From Vairimorpha ceranae (taxonomy: Eukaryota; Microsporidia; Nosematidae), in the NCBI RefSeq assembly GCF_000988165.1, contig NW_020169300.1:1-64000 (forward strand): a DNA stretch of 64,000 nt, written 5' to 3'. A program made the position numbers and the translations under genes. Positions 20,319 to 29,790 of this stretch are shown piece by piece (position 1 is the stretch's first letter; each line of letters starts with the position of its first letter). A model generated the notes under the pieces. It saw only the letters and a program-made list of their open reading frames with translations, did not search any database and had not been told where the DNA came from.

Positions 20319-20864
20319 TTAATTAAATACTTTGTATCCTTTATAAATCGCAACAATACTACTTAATAAATAATCAAAACGCACGATGAAAGTGCTAAGT
20401 AAATTCAGTAAGTTCGTTATAAGAAAGTTACAATAAAATAACCCACTAAGCGATTTTAAACCCATTAAATATGTCAGGTTATACAATAAGCTATTAATAA
20501 TTCCTAGAATAAGTAGATTAAATGTACGTACACTAAGCTTTTTAAAAATATACAGACTTAAAAAATTAGCAAATAATAAGAAAGAATTGTTATAATTGCA
20601 TGTCTGTATGTATAAAATCTTATCTCTTAAACTATAATTCTTCCCTATCATATTTCTAATAACTTCTAAGGTGGAGATCATAACAATTAAATATGTAAGA
20701 AAAATAAAAAGAAAAATACCTTTATCATCTGATACATTAATAATTGTATTTTTGTAAACTATCTCAGAAAATTTACGAATTAAAGGAGTATCTAGTAAAT
20801 AAAAAATCATAAAAAGTGATACTAATGATGTAAATTGTGCTATGATAATTTGTCCAAACTCCAT
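20319..20864 (-). CDS. Multi-pass membrane protein, possibly BAP31/Yet-like
   Basis: The 181-residue protein has about five hydrophobic segments. The first part (segment, short loop, FLFIFLTYLIVMISTLEVIRNM, a polar loop, then NNSFLLFANFLSLYIFKKL near 90-110) follows the N-terminal three-segment layout of BAP31/Yet proteins. These are ER membrane proteins with an I-D-A-V-R-E-like motif after segment 2. The cytosolic coiled coil of that family is missing and instead one or two more hydrophobic segments follow, so the likeness is weak. No signal peptide is seen. A CCCC block lies 7-10 bases before the ATG, which makes a real gene likely even though the function is open. Confidence 0.6.
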   Translation of the reverse strand: MEFGQIIIAQFTSLVSLFMIFYLLDTPLIRKFSEIVYKNTIINVSDDKGIFLFIFLTYLIVMISTLEVIRNMIGKNYSLRDKILYIQTCNYNNSFLLFANFLSLYIFKKLSVRTFNLLILGIINSLLYNLTYLMGLKSLSGLFYCNFLITNLLNLLSTFIVRFDYLLSSIVAIYKGYKVFN

Positions 20865-21952
20865 TTTAAGGGGTAAAAAAAAGTTAAATAGAAAACATGT
20901 ATCAAATAAAATGTATATTTTATATACATATTTACTGTTAAAATTTTAATACACTTGAGAGCACTTACATGAATTATAGGAAGTGCAATAATTAAAAAAT
21001 AATGAAAGAATTATAAAAAAATACTTAGACTTACTTTAAATAAAATATTTTTGTAATATAAATTTGTTTAAATTACAAGAATTTAAAAACTTTTATAAAT
21101 TTAAATTTAATTTCTGTGAAACCAAAAATTGCTGTATATGAAATATACAGGACAACAAATATCGATATGATAAATTAATACATATTGTCAAAGGGTTTAT
21201 TATTTTGCACTTATATATATCTTATTGGTTCAAATAAAGCTTTGTCATGCACATTTAATTTGTAAATAATTTTATAGGTTACTTTTTTAATGTAAGTAAA
21301 TACAGGATTACATTAAGAGTTAGATATATACTTATTATAAAGAAATTATAGCTTATAAATAAATTATTCTATATTTTTATATACATTAATTGTTTAAATA
21401 TGTATTTTACCTGTGTCTTTAAAATAAATAGAATTCATTATATGTTTTACAATTCTAAAAATAGTAGCAGTAATTATTTTACTTAAAAATTTATCTTTAT
21501 TTTAAAATATTCTAATTTACTTATTTTTGTTTAAAGGCATTCCTTGCTAAAAAATTAAAATAATTTTTTTAACTTGTAAACACATGTAAAAAATTTATAT
21601 CTTTAAAATAATTTTGTCTTTATATATTTCTTTATATTGAAATTTATATTTGTTTTATTTTTGATATTTTTGACATTTTTAAAGTTTATTTTGAGGGGAT
21701 TATATTAATTAAAAGTAAAATTTGTATAATTAATTAGTAACATTTTACAATAAAAACACAAGCATATTATATAAATTCCATAAATTTAATTTTTTGTTTT
21801 GTGTTTGCTTAAATAAACATTTGTTATTCAACATGAAACATATTACTATATATTAGTTCTTAGTATAAATATATTTATCAAACTTATTTAATATGTTATG
21901 TTTGTTTATAAACAATACAATATTTAGATAAAAATCAATACACCTTATTTCT
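20865..21952. other. Intergenic, nothing recognised
   Basis: About 1.1 kb of AT-rich DNA holding the divergent 5' flanks of the membrane-protein and CCCH genes. No RNA gene, repeat or recognisable frame seen. Confidence 0.5.
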
Positions 21953-22960
21953 ATGAAAAAAGGCGGGAAACTTTTTAATTTAAATATAAGTAGTCCTATT
22001 GAGGGTGTAGATAAATATTTCTCTTCTAAAATGTCCTGTAAAAATATTTCCGAATCTTTAAAATGTAAATCGCTTTTAGAATATAAAGGTCTATTATGTG
22101 CTATATCTCCTAATAATAAATCTAAAGCGGTTTCGTCAAAAGAATACTTTTACAACAAAAAAATACAGCTTTATAAGACAGAAATATGTAGAAGTCATTC
22201 AGAGACGGGATATTGTAAATATGAATCAAAATGCCAATTTGCGCACGATGTAAACGAATTGCGCATTGTAAATAGACATCCACGTTATAAAACAGAAACC
22301 TGCCGCACTTTTTGGGAAGAAGGAAGTTGTCCGTATGGAAAACGATGCTGTTTTATACACATAAAAAATAAATCTTTAGAAAAAGAAAGAAGTAGTTTAG
22401 AATCTTCCTTATTCGTGGCGGAAAATGTAAATACAATTATAAAAGATATTAATTGTACAAGCAATTTTTTAAAATTACCAACAAAATCATTTTTACAACT
22501 AAATTACGAAGAATTGGATACTAAAAGTGCTGATAATCAAATTAATATAAGTACAGACCAAAGAAAAAAAAGTTCAAAAAAAAACTGTGATGATTTAAAT
22601 GAAAACAATCCAAGTATATTTCAAAATGAAGATTTATTTGACGATATGATGTTTTCGTCTATTGACCAATTAAATTATAAAAATACATCCGAAATTAAAA
22701 AACAAAGTTCAGATTTAAACACCAAAAATAAAATAACATTAGATTTTAAAAATCTTGTATTTGAAGATTATGAATTTGATAGAGAAAGACAAATCGATGA
22801 AAAACTTTATTCATCTGATGTATCTCCTAAAGAAAATGTTATATTTGACACCTTAATTTTTTCACAGCGAAAATCTTTTTGGGAAAATAATGAAAATCTA
22901 CTATGGACTTTATCACCTTTATTTTATGCTAATAATAATCACATATGGAATAGAAAATAA
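21953..22960 (+). CDS. Tandem CCCH zinc-finger protein, TTP/TIS11 family
   Basis: Two perfectly spaced C-x8-C-x5-C-x3-H fingers occupy residues 79-98 and 117-136, each preceded by the signature YKTE (74-77 and 112-115) and joined by an 18-residue linker containing NRHPR. This is the exact arrangement of TTP/ZFP36 and yeast Cth2, which bind AU-rich elements in mRNA 3' regions and promote decay. In a genome this AU-rich, target choice must depend on more than AU content. The rest is polar and disordered. The last 20 residues are hydrophobic-aromatic ([13 protein letters not shown]) and could be a decay-factor docking motif, which is inference. Only a CC pair precedes the ATG, a weak form of the start block. 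Confidence 0.92.
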   Translation: MKKGGKLFNLNISSPIEGVDKYFSSKMSCKNISESLKCKSLLEYKGLLCAISPNNKSKAVSSKEYFYNKKIQLYKTEICRSHSETGYCKYESKCQFAHDVNELRIVNRHPRYKTETCRTFWEEGSCPYGKRCCFIHIKNKSLEKERSSLESSLFVAENVNTIIKDINCTSNFLKLPTKSFLQLNYEELDTKSADNQINISTDQRKKSSKKNCDDLNENNPSIFQNEDLFDDMMFSSIDQLNYKNTSEIKKQSSDLNTKNKITLDFKNLVFEDYEFDRERQIDEKLYSSDVSPKENVIFDTLIFSQRKSFWENNENLLWTLSPLFYANNNHIWNRK

Positions 22961-23053
22961 AATTGTTATATTCAAATAAATATTTGTATATAAAATATAG
23001 CTAGTTTTACAAAATAAAAAATAGTGAATTAATTCTAATTTAAAAAATAAAAT

Positions 23054-23656
23054 TTATTTTTTTGTAGACTTTTTATATTTAAATGTACACATTACATCAT
23101 AAAAATACATTTTATCTTCGTCAATTTTACATATCATATATTCGTTATTTGTAAACTGTATTCCTTCATATATTGCTCCTTCTTTCTCACCGACTAAATA
23201 TTTGTGCAAATCGCTCTGAGAAAAATCTTCAACCTTAAAAATTTTTTCTTCTAATTCCAAATCATCAGATTGTAAAACGCAGTATTTATCTTCATCACCT
23301 CCATAAAAAACGTCGTAAACACTTTTGACTTTTACATTTTTGTCAAGTGGATGCTCGTATTCATAAACAGTGTCGAATGACTCTAAAATGTATGTTTCAA
23401 AATCGTATTCCTTTTCGTAAATTTTATTTTTTTTTGTTCCTAGATCTTCAATGTTTCCACAAAGATCGTCAAGAACAATTTTCATAAGATTAACATCAAG
23501 TAGTTCAAAAGGATCAGTATAAATTGTAGGAGGTAAAAATGTCTCAAGTGAATTATCATGATCTTTAAAATCAGTATTTAAAGATGGTTCTATGTAACAC
23601 AATCCTGGTAAAGGAAGAGGAATATCATTTACCCATTTGAATTTTTTATCAGACAT
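23054..23656 (-). CDS. Hypothetical acidic protein, possible Paf1
   Basis: The 200-residue protein is acidic, without signal peptide or membrane segment. Residues 5-25 (FKWVNDIPLPLPGLCYIEP) resemble the start of Paf1, where a Y/F-x-N-x-L-P-x-P-P-x-P-P-K-L-L segment opens the conserved domain, and PPTIYTDPFELLDVNL (about 42-57) could match the following I-D-L region. Paf1 is a core subunit of the RNA polymerase II elongation complex. The likeness rests on these short stretches only, so treat the name as a hypothesis. A TACCC block lies five bases before the ATG. The gene is 59 bp downstream of the Hel2-like gene on the same strand, suggesting tight packing or read-through. Confidence 0.7.
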   Translation of the reverse strand: MSDKKFKWVNDIPLPLPGLCYIEPSLNTDFKDHDNSLETFLPPTIYTDPFELLDVNLMKIVLDDLCGNIEDLGTKKNKIYEKEYDFETYILESFDTVYEYEHPLDKNVKVKSVYDVFYGGDEDKYCVLQSDDLELEEKIFKVEDFSQSDLHKYLVGEKEGAIYEGIQFTNNEYMICKIDEDKMYFYDVMCTFKYKKSTKK

Positions 23657-23715
23657 AAAAAGGGTATTAAACTAAAAAAATAAATAAAATTACATCTTAT
23701 TACAAAATATCAAAA

Positions 23716-24981
23716 TTATTTTTTTTTAGTAGATTTCAATTCTATTATTTTAAATCCTACCTTTTTTTCTGGTTGTCTAACAGAATTTGTACGTGTATCA
23801 ACACTTTTACTTTCAAATTTAGGAAATTTAATCTGCTTCTCTAAAATTTTATAATAAGCAGTCATTTCAATCTGTACATCTTCAAAATACAATTCTTTAA
23901 GTAATTTTAATAAAATTGTTTCATTCATTAAAAGTTTAAGATCTGAACATCCATCTTTAACAGATAGTCGTTTATTAATAATTTTTTCAATAATTTCAAT
24001 AACTTCATCCTGATTTTTTACTATTAGCCTTTTAATTATAGAACTACGTATTGATTGCTTTCTTTTCATTTCTAAAATTTTAGACCTGTCTAAAAAATTT
24101 GGTAAATCTTTCTTTGTAATATTACTAGCAAATTCATTTGTAGAAAAATTTATTGCTGGATTATTCAAAACGTAACTCTTAATATTATTTTGAGAACTAA
24201 GATAATATGGATCAAAAAACGGGACAGTACAAGATTTATATGATGGTATATCGCTAAGTTTAGTGCTCTGTTTATGAAATTTAAGTAAATGTTCTAACAA
24301 TTCTGTTTTATATGGAAAGGCATAAGCTTTGATATTTATACAGTACTGATAAGTACAGCAATAATGTCCATTTTTAAAATGTAATTCTAAATCTCCAAAA
24401 TTATTGTAGTATCTATTTTTATATCCAAGAATATCGCATATTGTACATGATAGATGAAATTGATTACAATGCTGTTTAGCACTGATCTCATCATATAAAT
24501 ATATATTACAAAAAGGACAATATATATGACCTTTAAACCCGCTTTCATTAAGTTTACCATTTTTATGATGTCTTAAAGTACTAACACTGTACAATTCGTG
24601 CTCAAACCAAAATTGCTTTTTATTGTCTGTGCATTCAAAACATAGCAAAAAAGCATGAGTTTCTCGATAATGAGATCTAAGCTCGTAAGTATTTTTAAGT
24701 ATTAAATGACATTTTTTACATTTATGTAACAATAAGTTATAGCATTTATTTCTACAGTCTTCATTTTGATAAACAATATCTTCCTCTCTGATATTTTCTT
24801 TGATTTTAGAACGCAAATTTTTAATACAAAATATTTTTGATTTTTGTTTACACAACGGACAATCAGTATTTTCATATAATTTTAGCAATCGTACACCACA
24901 TGAAATACAAACTGTGTGTTTGCACTCGTATTCTACTATATAATAAGATTTAGAAATACAAATAACACATTCTAAAGTCAT
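23716..24981 (-). CDS. HEL2: E3 ubiquitin ligase Hel2/ZNF598
   Basis: An N-terminal RING (Cys5, Cys8, Cys20, His22, Cys25, Cys28, Cys41, Cys44) is followed by a row of C2H2-like fingers. ELRSHYRETHAFLLCFEC is one; the next stretch contains HELYSVSTLRHHKNG and GFKGHIYCPFCNIYLY, followed by CTICD and NFGDLELHFKNGHYCC. Order and spacing match ZNF598/Hel2, including the W-Y-S-x-x-D-L-x-x-H and G-H-P-x-C-x-F-C pieces. This ligase marks 40S proteins of collided ribosomes and starts ribosome-associated quality control. The C-terminal half is lysine-rich and shorter than in yeast (421 against about 640 residues). A CCACCCC block touches the ATG. Upstream lie diverged tandem repeats. Confidence 0.92.
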   Translation of the reverse strand: MTLECVICISKSYYIVEYECKHTVCISCGVRLLKLYENTDCPLCKQKSKIFCIKNLRSKIKENIREEDIVYQNEDCRNKCYNLLLHKCKKCHLILKNTYELRSHYRETHAFLLCFECTDNKKQFWFEHELYSVSTLRHHKNGKLNESGFKGHIYCPFCNIYLYDEISAKQHCNQFHLSCTICDILGYKNRYYNNFGDLELHFKNGHYCCTYQYCINIKAYAFPYKTELLEHLLKFHKQSTKLSDIPSYKSCTVPFFDPYYLSSQNNIKSYVLNNPAINFSTNEFASNITKKDLPNFLDRSKILEMKRKQSIRSSIIKRLIVKNQDEVIEIIEKIINKRLSVKDGCSDLKLLMNETILLKLLKELYFEDVQIEMTAYYKILEKQIKFPKFESKSVDTRTNSVRQPEKKVGFKIIELKSTKKK

Positions 24982-25004
24982 AGGGGTGGTAAAATCGAAG
25001 ATTT

Positions 25005-25250
25005 TATAAATCTAAATTTTTGATATAAAATATGTAAAGCATAGAATTTGCGAAAATTTTAGATGTAACGTAAATTTAATATCAAAATTTATAAAAAATA
25101 AGTCAAGCGTGAAGTTTACGAAAATAAAAACGTAAATTTAATAGTGGCTTTAATAAAAAAGTATTCTATGTCTAAAACAATATAAATGTAACGTAAATTT
25201 AATAATAGAATCTATGTAAAATGTTCTATTTTAGATAAAATTTCTGATTA
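25005..25250. repeat. Diverged ~61-bp tandem repeats upstream of HEL2
   Basis: The 18-mer ATGTAACGTAAATTTAAT occurs exactly at 25063-25080 and 25186-25203, with a 14-base core again at 25129-25142. The cores are 62 and 61 bases apart. Parts between them also align (for example TTTGCGAAAATT against TTTACGAAAATA), so these are three to four decayed units of about 61 bp filling the gap upstream of the Hel2-like gene and downstream of the Myb gene. They may be plain tandem duplication or a spaced protein-binding array. Confidence 0.7.
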
Positions 25251-25294
25251 AAAACAGGCCAGATCAACAAAAAAATAGCATTTTAAATATTTCA

Positions 25295-25867
25295 CTACAT
25301 ACCATCTTTTCTATATGGACTCTGACCAGAAATTTTTCTTACTTTAATACGATTTCTGGCATTTTCATTCTTATGATATGTTGCTATATACAAATGATAC
25401 CAAAATTTACCAGCTTCTTCATAACAAATTTTTATATATTTTGTTTCTCCTGATGTGTAATTCTTAGTATATGCACATTTAAAAGCTGCTTCGTAAGGCA
25501 ACTTGGCTCTATAAATAACTTTTTCTCCCATTTTGCAAACTGGGTTATTATTCTGATCCACTTCCCACCAATCTTGCTTAGATCTTTTTTGATATGTCGT
25601 TTGTTTTTCTAATATTCTAACTTTATCACTTAAGTCTTTCATACGACGATTTGGATTTAAATCGTCTTTAAACGAATCTAGTATCTGTTTCCAATGTCCT
25701 TTACCATACTTTTTTAGACCTTCAACCAAAATTTCTTCTTCTTCGGGAGTCCATACTATTCCTTTACGTTTATCAGCATATGCCAAAATGTCTCTAAAAT
25801 CGTCTTCTGGTCGACAAGCAATATGAAGTTCGAGTTTTTCTATTTTTTCATCATCTGAATTATTCAT
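25295..25867 (-). CDS. Myb/SANT protein of the telomere-repeat-binding type
   Basis: A single Myb/SANT domain spans about residues 38-88: VWTPEEEEILVEGLKKYGKG, then HWKQIL, then RRMKDLSDKVRIL. The D-L-S/K-D-K-x-R end is the telobox signature of TRF, Tbf1 and Taz1-like proteins that contact telomeric or similar double-stranded repeats. The second half (90-190) is basic, with tryptophan-rich DWWEVD and KFWYHLY segments, and has no family I recognise; it could be another binding module. At 190 residues it is far shorter than fungal telomere proteins and lacks an obvious dimerisation domain. An ACCC block precedes the ATG by four bases. A general transcription-factor role is the alternative. Confidence 0.8.
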   Translation of the reverse strand: MNNSDDEKIEKLELHIACRPEDDFRDILAYADKRKGIVWTPEEEEILVEGLKKYGKGHWKQILDSFKDDLNPNRRMKDLSDKVRILEKQTTYQKRSKQDWWEVDQNNNPVCKMGEKVIYRAKLPYEAAFKCAYTKNYTSGETKYIKICYEEAGKFWYHLYIATYHKNENARNRIKVRKISGQSPYRKDGM

Positions 25868-26049
25868 GTAAGGGTTACAAAACTGACCTCTTTATATTTA
25901 TAGCTTAAAAGTATTAAGAAACGTTTGTAGCTAAAAGTATGCAATAAAGTAAAAATTGAATAAAAATAAATCGATCAAAAAATTAAGACAAAAATTAAAA
26001 CAATATAATGAATGGCAAATATCCCTGTAATAAAATTTTACAAAAGTAT

Positions 26050-27606
26050 TTATTTCTTAGAATAATCAATTTCTGGATGATTGCCCACACCATCGCACAT
26101 ATCATAGACAAGTTGAGCTACTTTAAGAGCTAATACATCAGCATCTCGTTGATTTACACATTCTGCAAAAACTCGTACAACATCTTCTGTCCCTGATGGT
26201 CGAATAAACGCTCTTCCTTCAAATTTTGTAAGTTCTTCGTTAATTTTATCTTGCAAAGCTTTTGGTGTTGTTACCTCGTTTTTATCATTTGTAATAATAG
26301 ACCTCTTATTTTGTATTTTAACAACTAAGTTTCTTGATCCATTCTCTTTGTATTCTTTTAATTTATCAGTAGAACTTAATATACATTTGAAGATCAAAAG
26401 ATTAGCAAGTGCATCTCCAATATTGGGATCAAAAAGCTTAGACAAAACTTCTAAAATTTTATGTTCATTTGTTTTATCTGATGTAAATGCTTGTATGGCA
26501 ACATTAGAAAACATTACACTCCCGTGACCATTTGGTTCAAAATAAATACCAATATCATATTTTTTTGCAGCTTTAGCAAAATTTTTAACTCCTGTCTGCA
26601 CCATTTCAGTTTTAAAATTTTTTAAAGCACTAAAACAGCCACTGTTAGTGTAAAAAGATAAAATAACACCTATTTGCAAATCAATTTCTAATTTTTGTAA
26701 TACTCTGTGAAAATAATTTGCAATTAATACGGCTTGCGCATCGCCATCCAACATAAGAAATCCATTTTGAAGAGTAAAAAGGATAAGTCGATCGGCATCG
26801 CCATCAAAACTAGCAAATAAAGTGCTATCATTATTATTTTTAAAATTATATTGCAATAGAGGAAGAGCGCTATGAGTTTTAACATAATCTGCACCACAGT
26901 CATTGTTTATAATACCATTTTTATCGTTAATTATAGTTATATTAAATTCATCAACTATATTTTTCTCAATAATACCATTAGCAGTATCTACAAAAACTGG
27001 TAAATCGCACTGTGTCAAATCTTTTAATGTACGAAAATTACTAACAAGATGTTGAATATATATTTTCTTATCTACTAAACAATTTGCCATATTTGAATGG
27101 CGAATTAAAAAATGCATTTGTGGCGTGCTTACTTCGCCATAGTCTTCTACAATACAGTCAACCTGTAATAAAACAGATTTAATATGTTCTACAAGGGCCT
27201 CCCCCGATTTTCGTGTATCTCTACCGATTACAACATGTCCCGTAATGCCGTCATTTATATCGCAAATATTACTGTTTTTTCTTAAAATTTTATTCAGCAT
27301 ATTATGAAAATCTTTGTCTTCGCAATTTACTAAATCATCACTACATTTTTCCCAAGATTTATCAAGTATGTTTCCGTTGTGATCAATAAATTTTATTCCA
27401 TTGTAGCTTACAGGATTATGACTAGCAGTAATCATCAACCCTATACGTTTACCTGCAAAAGATGCCGATCTTAAATATGCGATGAACGAAGCCCTGCATA
27501 TTATATTTGTAAGATCGTCTGTATTGCTTCTGTATCCGGCTGTACCATAAAAAGCTTTATTTAATGGTTTTTTTAGATTATCTGTTATTTTTATTTTTTT
27601 GTTCAT
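26050..27606 (-). CDS. PCM1: Phosphoacetylglucosamine mutase
   Basis: A full-length (518 residues) alpha-D-phosphohexomutase of the PAGM/AGM1 class. The active-site serine loop is TASHNPVSYNG with Ser62, the metal-binding loop is SFDGDADR near 265-272, and the phosphate-binding loop is RPSGTEDVVRV near the C terminus. It converts GlcNAc-6-phosphate to GlcNAc-1-phosphate, the step before UDP-GlcNAc, and so feeds chitin synthesis for the endospore wall and any GlcNAc-bearing glycans. PAGM rather than phosphoglucomutase is indicated by the T-A-S-H-N-P serine loop and by GTAGYR near the N terminus. An ACCC block lies six bases before the ATG. Confidence 0.93.
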   Translation of the reverse strand: MNKKIKITDNLKKPLNKAFYGTAGYRSNTDDLTNIICRASFIAYLRSASFAGKRIGLMITASHNPVSYNGIKFIDHNGNILDKSWEKCSDDLVNCEDKDFHNMLNKILRKNSNICDINDGITGHVVIGRDTRKSGEALVEHIKSVLLQVDCIVEDYGEVSTPQMHFLIRHSNMANCLVDKKIYIQHLVSNFRTLKDLTQCDLPVFVDTANGIIEKNIVDEFNITIINDKNGIINNDCGADYVKTHSALPLLQYNFKNNNDSTLFASFDGDADRLILFTLQNGFLMLDGDAQAVLIANYFHRVLQKLEIDLQIGVILSFYTNSGCFSALKNFKTEMVQTGVKNFAKAAKKYDIGIYFEPNGHGSVMFSNVAIQAFTSDKTNEHKILEVLSKLFDPNIGDALANLLIFKCILSSTDKLKEYKENGSRNLVVKIQNKRSIITNDKNEVTTPKALQDKINEELTKFEGRAFIRPSGTEDVVRVFAECVNQRDADVLALKVAQLVYDMCDGVGNHPEIDYSKK

Positions 27607-28001
27607 AATAAGGGTATTTAAAAAAATTAATATATAAACATAGTTGTTAAATAGTTTGTTTAGGATTTAAAAAATAGCCTATTAAAAACTGTTGTAAAAT
27701 AATTTATCAAAAAAAACAAACATCAATAAAAAACAAAAAAACAAATTTGTATTTTTAAAAATTTTATAGCAAAAAAAGTTACTTTTACATTTAAACTAAC
27801 ATTACAAATAAATAATAACAAACATAATTAAAGAGATCCATAGTGTAGTACATTTACTTAAAAAATATAATGAAGCATTTTTAACAGACTTTAAAATTAG
27901 AAAAAACCACAAACTTTTATAAAAGATGTAAAATTTTTTTAATTTAAAAATAAAAAACACATTTTAATAATTAATAATAAAATTAATTCATATTATTAAA
28001 T
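27607..28001. other. Intergenic, nothing recognised
   Basis: About 395 bp of A-rich sequence between two minus-strand genes, containing the ACCC start block of the mutase at its left edge. No other feature seen. Confidence 0.5.
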
Positions 28002-29342
28002 TTAATTTGTCCAAGGATTTTCTTCTTCAATTTTAATAACACGTCCTTTGCCTGTACTACATGGCAATTGTTTTGTTAATTCTTGTTCACATTCAAATGT
28101 TTGTGTTTCAATTTTCTCTTGCATTGCAAAATAAATATCATAGCAACTACCTAACGAGAACATTTTAATTTTTAACATATTAATACCAAAAATGCTTGAT
28201 ATACCGTTTTGTGACTTTTCATCAACTGTAATAATATTTCTATCTTTGTCTATTTTTATACTTTTATCTTGTAAATTAATGCTTATGTAAATCTTATTAA
28301 TTAATTTATCAATATTATCGCAAACATCTTTTGCAAGAAGCATAATATTTTTTTCATCATTTTGATTTAAAAACTTTCTTTTTGCATCAAAAAGTCCAAT
28401 AAATGATTTATTATTAGACATCTTTAGCTTTTTAATAATTGACGAGTGCTTTTGAATTAATTTTGGAATATTTTGGAAATCAAAAAAATGAATAAATCTT
28501 GATCTAGTTACAGAAATAAATAATAAAATCCAATCACCTGTAATTCCTTTCTTTAATTTGCATATACCGAACTTTATAGGTTCAATATTTTTATAAATAT
28601 TTATATTTTTTTTAATTAACTCGTTACTTAAATTAGTTATAATCCCTTCATAAGCATTTATGACTTTTGCTTCTATAATTTCCTTTTTTGTGTCCGAAAC
28701 CGCATCGAAAAATTTATCTTTTTCTGTAAATGTATTAATTTTTACGTGTGATACATCGTACAAGTTGTTAAATAGTATTTTTTGCGATTTGCAAAACTTT
28801 GTAATTATCTGTAAGTATAAATCTTGGGTATTAAGAAATTTATCATTGTAAATTGATATCATATTAGAAATTATAGAAGTGTTATTTTTTTCGTATGTAT
28901 ACATATTTTTTATAGCCATTTTTAGGCGAATGTCTGTCAACCATGGATCTTTATTTTTCATCCAGCTGTGTAAATGGGCTTTTTTGGCTTCATCTAATTC
29001 TTTTAGCTGTTGTTCATTTTGTTTAATTACTTCTGATAAATTGATTTCAATAATAGAAATTTCTTCATTTATTTGATACATTAAATCTTTAAGATCATTT
29101 GAAATGTTATTATGCATTAACAAAGATTGTTCATACGTGTCTCTTTGTTTTTCGCCACCTTCTATTAGCGAAATTAAATTCATGTCATTCCACGATGAAT
29201 CTCGAGGTATTTGAATAGCTTGAGTTAATATTTCCGTTGACTTTTTCGCAATTGTACTAATAAGTTCGAAATAATTTGATATAAATTCTGCTTTGTCTTT
29301 TAGTATTTTATAAAATACTAAAATTTGTCTAAGCTCATCCAT
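28002..29342 (-). CDS. Probable BAR-PH protein (Slm/Ask10-like)
   Basis: The first ~250 residues of this 446-residue protein are long amphipathic helices of the F-BAR/BAR kind, with a KDPWLTDIRLK segment at 131-141. A D-P-W-L/x-x-E/D motif in the second helix is typical of fungal Slm and Ask10 proteins. From about 256 a PH-like strand pattern follows (FGICKLKKG, WILLFISVTRSRFIHFF), where F-V-L-T-x-x-x-F-L-H-x-F is expected. In yeast these proteins bind PI(4,5)P2 at the plasma membrane and act with TORC2. The assignment rests on layout and short motifs, so it is tentative. Unusually the ATG has no C-rich block; instead an 18-base sequence ending 29370 is shared with the HEL2 upstream repeats. 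Confidence 0.55.
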   Translation of the reverse strand: MDELRQILVFYKILKDKAEFISNYFELISTIAKKSTEILTQAIQIPRDSSWNDMNLISLIEGGEKQRDTYEQSLLMHNNISNDLKDLMYQINEEISIIEINLSEVIKQNEQQLKELDEAKKAHLHSWMKNKDPWLTDIRLKMAIKNMYTYEKNNTSIISNMISIYNDKFLNTQDLYLQIITKFCKSQKILFNNLYDVSHVKINTFTEKDKFFDAVSDTKKEIIEAKVINAYEGIITNLSNELIKKNINIYKNIEPIKFGICKLKKGITGDWILLFISVTRSRFIHFFDFQNIPKLIQKHSSIIKKLKMSNNKSFIGLFDAKRKFLNQNDEKNIMLLAKDVCDNIDKLINKIYISINLQDKSIKIDKDRNIITVDEKSQNGISSIFGINMLKIKMFSLGSCYDIYFAMQEKIETQTFECEQELTKQLPCSTGKGRVIKIEEENPWTN

Positions 29343-29790
29343 ATTGATAAATTAAAAAAGTATTCTATGTATACAAATTTGAAACAAATATGAAACAATT
29401 TAAAAGTGTTTTTTTTTCTGATTTAAATGGTCAATTGGTTATATTATTCAACAGTTAACATTTACAGTGTAATTTTTAAAAGTTGTGGTATTATAACCAC
29501 TGAAGATATTGTAAGACAATGATTTATGAGACATGAAGTTTCTTTTCTGTAATTTTGATTTTAAAAATAACTGACATGCTGTAGATAATACCACAAAGTG
29601 CTAAGAAAAATAGCAAACCCTTGTAATATATAAAAAATATGTTCTATTTACATTTATATTTTTTTAAAATTTCTAAGCGTAACAGCTTTATTACATTTTA
29701 AGTTAAACGTGTGTCAGTAAAAATTTAATAAATAAAGAACACTTACGGTTTAAAGAAGATTACAAAAAATGTAATATTTTTAATTGTACA
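29343..29790. other. Intergenic, nothing recognised
   Basis: About 450 bp, slightly less AT-rich than average around 29480-29640. It holds the 18-mer TAAAAAAGTATTCTATGT at 29353-29370, also found at 25154-25171. No gene or RNA identified. Confidence 0.5.

Noticed and set aside
24982..25294. CRISPR-like array from the spaced repeats upstream of HEL2
   Set aside because: Repeats are only three, decayed, and the segments between them are themselves related; the sequence is eukaryotic.
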